Below, one piece after another: positions 59,116 to 64,000 of a DNA stretch of 64,000 nucleotides. Origin of the DNA: an uncultured Alphaproteobacteria bacterium (GTDB lineage: Bacteria > Pseudomonadota > Alphaproteobacteria > HIMB59 > GCA-002718135). A program made the position numbers and the translations under genes. The notes below the pieces were generated by a model. That model had not been told where the DNA came from and did no database searches. It saw only the letters and a program-made list of their open reading frames with translations. The stretch lies in the NCBI GenBank assembly GCA_902615845.1, contig CACMQS010000004.1, positions 1 through 64,000 of the forward strand. The letters run 5' to 3'. Position 1 is the first letter of the stretch, and every line of letters starts with the position of its first letter.

Positions 59116-60098
59116 TATATTTTTTGCTCCTGTCTATGTTTGTATAAATTCCATGCTAGGATTGGTATTACCCCAATCATAATGACAATAGCTAAAACAC
59201 TACCTCTTCCAGAATCTCCGCCACCTCTAAACATCCAATCGTACATTAAATTAGCTAATACTCCAGTTTGCCATTCACCATTGGTCATAGCAAAAATAAT
59301 ATCAAAAATTCTGAGAACAATAATTGTAATTAGAGTCCAAATGACAAGAATTGTTTGTTCTAAATAAGGAATGATAATTGAAAAAAATATTTTTAATTCA
59401 CTCGCTCCATCAATTCTTGCAGCTTCCAGCATTTCTTTAGGTATACTTCTTAAAGCAGCACTAAAAATTACAAGAGCTAATCCAGTCTGTATCCAAATCA
59501 TTATCGCCATTAAAAAAAAATTATTCCATATTGGAATTGTTAACCATGCCTGAGGTTCATAATCTAGTGAAACTATTATTGCATTAAGTAAACCAATTTG
59601 TGTATTATCAGGTCCTCTGTACTCGTAAATAAACTTCCAAATTACTCCTGCTCCAACAAATGAAATTGCCATAGGCATAAATATTATTGATTTTGCAATT
59701 GAGCCCCACCAAATTCTATCTGCTAGGTTTGCTATAACTAAACCAAAAAAAGTACTTAATGTTGGGACAACAAGCAACCAAACAAGATTATTTAAAATAC
59801 TTCTTCTAAACTCAGGATCATTTATAGCCCATTTATAATTATATAGTCCAACAAATTCTCTTCCAAATTTATCATAGAAACTTAGTCTAATAGTTTCAAA
59901 AACTGGATATAAAATAAATATAAATAAAACAATAAATGCTGGAGCTATAAAAACGATTACTCGTATAGAGTTTTCAAAATTATATCTTTTTACGCTTTTA
60001 CCTCCATAACTATCCAAAAGATAATTTGAGATATGAAAATAAGCGATAAAAAATAAAATTCCTAAAAAAACGACGAATAATAAATTCAGGATAGTCAT
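59115..60098 (-). CDS. Sugar ABC transporter permease (AglF-like)
   Basis: EMLEAARIDGASELKIFFSIIIPYLEQTILV EAA loop. Confidence 0.88.
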   Translation of the reverse strand: MTILNLLFVVFLGILFFIAYFHISNYLLDSYGGKSVKRYNFENSIRVIVFIAPAFIVLFIFILYPVFETIRLSFYDKFGREFVGLYNYKWAINDPEFRRSILNNLVWLLVVPTLSTFFGLVIANLADRIWWGSIAKSIIFMPMAISFVGAGVIWKFIYEYRGPDNTQIGLLNAIIVSLDYEPQAWLTIPIWNNFFLMAIMIWIQTGLALVIFSAALRSIPKEMLEAARIDGASELKIFFSIIIPYLEQTILVIWTLITIIVLRIFDIIFAMTNGEWQTGVLANLMYDWMFRGGGDSGRGSVLAIVIMIGVIPILAWNLYKHRQEQKI

Positions 60099-60116
60099 TA
60101 ATAATTAAATATATAA

Positions 60117-60153
60117 AAAAAACAGGCGAACAAGTTAATTGTCCGCCTGTTTT
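60117..60153 (-). terminator. Rho-independent terminator/attenuator after SBP gene
   Basis: Minus strand: AAAACAGGCGGACAA-TTAAC-TTGTTCGCCTGTTTTTTTT; one mismatch in the stem, then T-run. Confidence 0.8.
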
Positions 60154-60163
60154 AAGGTGGTAG

Positions 60164-61474
60164 TTATTTAATTGCGTCCCAACTGTCTTGGATTGCATCA
60201 GCAACATCTTTTGCTGATTTTCCGTTGGTATAATCAACCATACCAGTCCAGAAAGTTCCAGCTCCAATAGCACCTGGCATTAAATCAGAAGCATCAAATC
60301 TAAAAGTTGTTGCTCCAGTTAATATTTCTCCAAGTTTTCTAAAAGTATCACTAGCATATTTACTTCCATCAACACCTTTGTGAGGAGTTAAGAAACCTCC
60401 CTTAGTCATCCAAAGTTCATGAGGCTCTGGGTGCATTAGGAACTTTATAAACTCGATTGTTGCTTGGTTATCATTAGTAGCAGCTACTAATGTTCCAGCT
60501 CCTAAAACCGGAGTACCTAAATCTTTTTCAGCAAATGCAGGGAAATAGAAAAAGTCATAATCTACACCAGCTTCAACACCTTCAGGAAAGAATGCAGGAA
60601 TAAAACTTGCCTGACGGTGCATCATGCACTCAGCAGGAGAAGTAAATAAACCATTTGGAGCATCTCTGAAGTCAGTTGTAGCAACTGCTTTTGATCCTCC
60701 ATTAACATAACTATCGTTTAGAGCAATTGAGCCAAAGAAATCCATTGCTTCAAGAACTCTTGGGTCATTGAAAGGCATTTCGTTTGACACCCACATGTCA
60801 TAAACATCTGGAGTATGAGTTCTCAGCATAATATCTTCCATCCAGTCAGTTGCAGGCCAACCTGTAGCTGCTCCTGAACCTAGACCAATACACCAAGGAG
60901 TATTTCCATCTGATGCCATTTGTTCAGTTAATGCCATAAGCTCTTCCATAGATGTAGGAACTTCATAACCATTATCTTCGAAGTTATCAGGTGAATACCA
61001 AACTAAACTTTTTACATTAGTTCTAAAAAAGATTGCATTAAACTGATCATTACCGTTTTCATCAGCATAAGTTGATAGATCAACCCATGATTGACCTGCA
61101 GCATAGTTATCTAAAACCATTTGTTTAATTTCATCTCCAAGAGGAACTAATCCTCCCATAGCTGCAGCATTAGCAGCAAGACCTGGTTGTGGAAATACAA
61201 CTAAGTCAGCAGCACTTCCTGCTTTTAAGTCAATCATTACTTGTTGTTCAAAACTATCTGAACCACCATATTCAAATGTAGCTCCTGTAGCTTTTTCAAA
61301 TATAGCACCTACTTCTCTCATATTATCATCTTCTGGCGATAACCAAGGACCAAACATAACTACCTTTTGTCCACTAAGATCTGGACCAGTATAAGCGTGA
61401 CCTCCAGCAAAAGCTGAGAAACTTAGAAATAATGAAGAAATAAGTACCACTAGACTTTTAATTGAGTTTTTCAT
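60164..61474 (-). CDS. Sugar ABC transporter substrate-binding protein (AglE-like)
   Basis: Signal peptide MKNSIKSLVVLISSLFLSFSAFAGG; SGQKVVMFGPWLSPEDDNMREVGAIFEKATGATFEYGGSDSFEQQ; SD AGGAGGA. Confidence 0.87.
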   Translation of the reverse strand: MKNSIKSLVVLISSLFLSFSAFAGGHAYTGPDLSGQKVVMFGPWLSPEDDNMREVGAIFEKATGATFEYGGSDSFEQQVMIDLKAGSAADLVVFPQPGLAANAAAMGGLVPLGDEIKQMVLDNYAAGQSWVDLSTYADENGNDQFNAIFFRTNVKSLVWYSPDNFEDNGYEVPTSMEELMALTEQMASDGNTPWCIGLGSGAATGWPATDWMEDIMLRTHTPDVYDMWVSNEMPFNDPRVLEAMDFFGSIALNDSYVNGGSKAVATTDFRDAPNGLFTSPAECMMHRQASFIPAFFPEGVEAGVDYDFFYFPAFAEKDLGTPVLGAGTLVAATNDNQATIEFIKFLMHPEPHELWMTKGGFLTPHKGVDGSKYASDTFRKLGEILTGATTFRFDASDLMPGAIGAGTFWTGMVDYTNGKSAKDVADAIQDSWDAIK

Positions 61475-61517
61475 TAATCCTCCTATTTTATTTAATAATT
61501 ATCCCATCATTGTTTAT

Positions 61518-61570
61518 TGTCAATTTATAATAAGACTCAAATTGTTGATTTTTACTGTCAATTTATAATA
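61518..61570 (-). promoter_or_regulatory. Promoter region with a 15-nt direct repeat (TATTATAAATTGACA x2)
   Basis: TGTCAATTTATAATA at 61518-61532 and 61556-61570; on the minus strand each ends in a consensus -35 TTGACA upstream of the SBP gene. Confidence 0.5.
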
Positions 61571-61635
61571 CTATTAAGGCTTATAAATTAAATTTTGTTA
61601 AAAAATTAGCTCAAATACAAATTTATTATCTATAC

Positions 61636-62631
61636 TTATGATGGCACAATCTTTGAAATATAATATGAATTATCTTTATTTTGTCTAATTATTGCCGGAA
61701 TAATTTCCTTGTATGCATCAAGTAAACCAGTATTGGCTTCAGGTAATTGATCTTTAATTAGATTACTCAATTTAGGTAAATTGTAAGACGGCACAGATGG
61801 AAACATGTGGTGTTCAACATGATATTCCATATGCCAATATAAAAAGCTAAAGACTGGGTTAAATCGTACTGATCTAGTTGTATATCTGTGATCTTTAATG
61901 TCTTCAGGGAGACCAATATGTTGAGTTTGATTAAAAAGCTCAATAATGTTACCCCAGTATCTAGGAAAGAAAATTAAAAGAGCTGGAAGTGGATTCATAA
62001 AATAAAATGATATTGCAAAAGATGCTATCCATATTGCAACATGAATTCTTGATATAAATTTACATTTCCAAATTTCATTTTGAGGTATACAATCTCTCAT
62101 AACAGGGGTTGTAATCCCCAAAGCATGTTTAATTGTTTCAAATTTCCATGAGTCTTTAAATTTTATTAACTCAGCAAATGGGACAAAACTAAAAAGAAAA
62201 CTTTGTAAGGATGGATACTTATGAAATAATGCAGCTTCGTAATCATGAGGGTCTGCTACTGAAGCAGTGTTGCTATGGTGTCTAAAATGACTCCATGTCC
62301 ATCTTGTAGGTTCAAAGTCAGTCATGAAAGATCCTATTTGATAAAATATTTCATTTAAATATTTTGATTTGAATGCTGTTCTATGGCCACATTCGTGCCA
62401 AATAGGATTACTTGCATAGAATAAAACGCCATACAACCATAACCATAAAACTGTCCACCATGTTCCCCAAGTTGCTACAGACATATAGCCAAAGAAAAAT
62501 AGTAATATGAAATATAAGACTACGTGTTGCAAGCCCTTAAAGTCACTTTTCTTAGATAAAAGTTTTAAGTCTTTTTTGCTTATTTCAGCTCTAAACCACT
62601 TATTGTTAACGTTGTCTAATTTTTCACTCAT
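61636..62631 (-). CDS. Fatty acid desaturase family protein
   Basis: Three His boxes: HECGHR, HFRHH, EYHVEHHMFP. Confidence 0.9.
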   Translation of the reverse strand: MSEKLDNVNNKWFRAEISKKDLKLLSKKSDFKGLQHVVLYFILLFFFGYMSVATWGTWWTVLWLWLYGVLFYASNPIWHECGHRTAFKSKYLNEIFYQIGSFMTDFEPTRWTWSHFRHHSNTASVADPHDYEAALFHKYPSLQSFLFSFVPFAELIKFKDSWKFETIKHALGITTPVMRDCIPQNEIWKCKFISRIHVAIWIASFAISFYFMNPLPALLIFFPRYWGNIIELFNQTQHIGLPEDIKDHRYTTRSVRFNPVFSFLYWHMEYHVEHHMFPSVPSYNLPKLSNLIKDQLPEANTGLLDAYKEIIPAIIRQNKDNSYYISKIVPS

Positions 62632-62794
62632 ATTATTATTTATACAATTAATTTAATTTAATTTAAGTAAAAAATTGGTCATTTATTGTCACAATCAAGA
62701 AATAGGAATACAATCCAAATTACTAAATATATGGTTAATTTTTAAAATTATTGATTTTTTGATCAATATTAGTAACTTAAATTAAATCGATAAC

Positions 62795-63514
62795 ATGAAA
62801 ATTAATAAAAAAAGTTTTGAGGAAAATGGCTATCTGGTACTTCCTGATATTGTTTCAAAATCTACATTATCTAAGCTCAACAAAAATGCTGATCAAATGA
62901 TAAGTGATTTTAAAAAAGGTATTAATAGAAAACAATCAAACAATATTAGAAAAAAGCATGGTGATATCAGTAAAAATGGAAAAATTTTTTTTGGTAATCA
63001 GTGCGAATATTATTCACATATAAATGCATATGCAAAGGGAAAGTTTGTAAAAAATATAGTTTCAAAAATATTGGGAAAGAAAATTTTTTTATTTAATGAA
63101 CAATTGGTAAATAAAAATCCAAACACACCTAGTTCTTTTAGTTGGCATCAAGATTCAGGCTATATTCATTTTAAACATAAACCCTACATATCGGTTTGGC
63201 TTGCCTTAACTGATACAAATGAAAAAAATGGAGCTTTGAGTATTATTCCCACAAATTTAAAAAAAACTAAAAATGCAAAACTACATAGATGGCAAAACAA
63301 ATCAAAGGATTTAGGAATCAAAGTTAATGAAAAAAAAGCAATTCAGCTTTGTGTTAGTGCTGGAACATTAATAATTTTTTCAAGTTTAACTCCTCATTCA
63401 TCTAGTGCCAATGTTACAAAAAAAAATCGGAAAGCATATTTATCTCAATACTCCTCTGAAAATATTATTGATCCTTTCAATGGTATTCAAAGAGGAAGAG
63501 CATATTTGATGTAA
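62795..63514 (+). CDS. Phytanoyl-CoA dioxygenase (PhyH) family protein
   Basis: FSWHQDSGYIHFKHKPYISVWLALTDTNEKNGALSIIP (HxD), LTPHSSSANVTKKNRKAYLSQYS. Confidence 0.87.
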   Translation: MKINKKSFEENGYLVLPDIVSKSTLSKLNKNADQMISDFKKGINRKQSNNIRKKHGDISKNGKIFFGNQCEYYSHINAYAKGKFVKNIVSKILGKKIFLFNEQLVNKNPNTPSSFSWHQDSGYIHFKHKPYISVWLALTDTNEKNGALSIIPTNLKKTKNAKLHRWQNKSKDLGIKVNEKKAIQLCVSAGTLIIFSSLTPHSSSANVTKKNRKAYLSQYSSENIIDPFNGIQRGRAYLM

Positions 63515-63516
63515 AT

Positions 63517-64000
63517 ATGAAAAAAATTTATAACTTTGCAGGAAATCTTAGTTATAGAAATTATACCATCAAAGATCTTTTTGACAATAAAGGTAAAAAA
63601 AAACTATCTCAAATAAATGTAAAAAACGAAGAGGAGACTAACATTGCTCTTGATGCTAAAGTTGATTTATTAATTACAGGTCTTACTGCGATAAGAAAAG
63701 TCAGATCAATTGCAAAAAATAATTTTATAACGGTTGCAATACCTTTCACTGAATTTAAAACAAATGATGAAATTTTAAAGGCATCTTTAGAAGCTCTTAA
63801 TAACGGTGCTGATGCAATCTACACTGCAAGATCACCCAGAGTAGTTGAATATTTGGCAAAAGAGTCAATTCCAGTAATGGCACATTTAGGCTTGGTACCA
63901 AGAAAATCAATTTGGATTGGAGGATTAAGAGGAGTAGGTAAAACTGCATTGGAGGCTTTAAAATTATTTGAAGAATTTAAAACGATGGAAAGCGCTGGTG
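63517..64000 (+). CDS. Ketopantoate hydroxymethyltransferase (PanB) / PEP mutase superfamily protein, 3' truncated by window end
   Basis: Own translation MKKIYNFAGNLSYRNYTIKDLFDNKG...VDLLITG...VAIPFTEF...SIPVMAHLGLVPRKSIWIGGLRGVGKTALEAL; open to window end, so absent from the ORF track. Confidence 0.7.
   Translation, partial: MKKIYNFAGNLSYRNYTIKDLFDNKGKKKLSQINVKNEEETNIALDAKVDLLITGLTAIRKVRSIAKNNFITVAIPFTEFKTNDEILKASLEALNNGADAIYTARSPRVVEYLAKESIPVMAHLGLVPRKSIWIGGLRGVGKTALEALKLFEEFKTMESAG

Noticed and set aside
60010-60273. 87-aa minus-strand ORF across the SBP/permease junction
   Set aside because: Spans the terminator hairpin and overlaps two confident genes in another frame.
1-64000. CRISPR arrays, tRNA/rRNA genes, transposases, phage or toxin-antitoxin modules
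   Set aside because: Looked for by eye; no regular repeat-spacer pattern, no cloverleaf-like conserved T-loop in intergenic gaps, and no mobile-element ORFs.

Overview
AT-rich, densely packed window, probably from a streamlined marine alphaproteobacterium (inference from composition and gene content). It is almost entirely catabolic and transport genes, with about 50 protein-coding genes and no recognisable rRNA, tRNA, CRISPR or transposase. Main blocks: (1) gshB 3' end, bioY, ROK kinase, GabD-like ALDH. (2) An amine/amino-acid block: amidinotransferase, EutA/EutB/EutC-like trio, PLP fold-II enzyme, M20 amidohydrolase, metal-ligand-less M24 'creatinase-fold' protein, Ser/Cys-type proline-racemase-family enzyme, then sarcosine oxidase soxBDAG. 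(3) A two-gene unit of unknown function on the minus strand (554 aa plus a DUF3726-like 238 aa protein with a GAGGGDAND C-terminus), divergent from an M19 dipeptidase. (4) A Pot-type ABC transporter with DadA-like oxidase, ALDH, GS-like ligase, ALDH and Fe-ADH. (5) Sugar and sugar-acid genes (UxaA family, SDRs, Gfo/Idh, TauD/BBOX-like). (6) An amino-sugar block: GHMP kinase, cytoplasmic GH20, ABC transporter with a tandemly duplicated permease and no ATPase, two SIS proteins, NagA. (7) GMC oxidoreductase, enolase-superfamily protein, HADs, glycerate-kinase-like protein, short GlpD. (8) An AglEFGK-like ABC transporter. (9) Fatty-acid desaturase, PhyH-like protein and partial PanB-like CDS. Top candidates for something undescribed: the 554aa/DUF3726-like pair, the variant amidino/ectoine/sarcosine block with its atypical M24 protein, a switch-like RNA plus 10-codon ORF after the short glpD, and an apparent ATT start codon in a permease gene.
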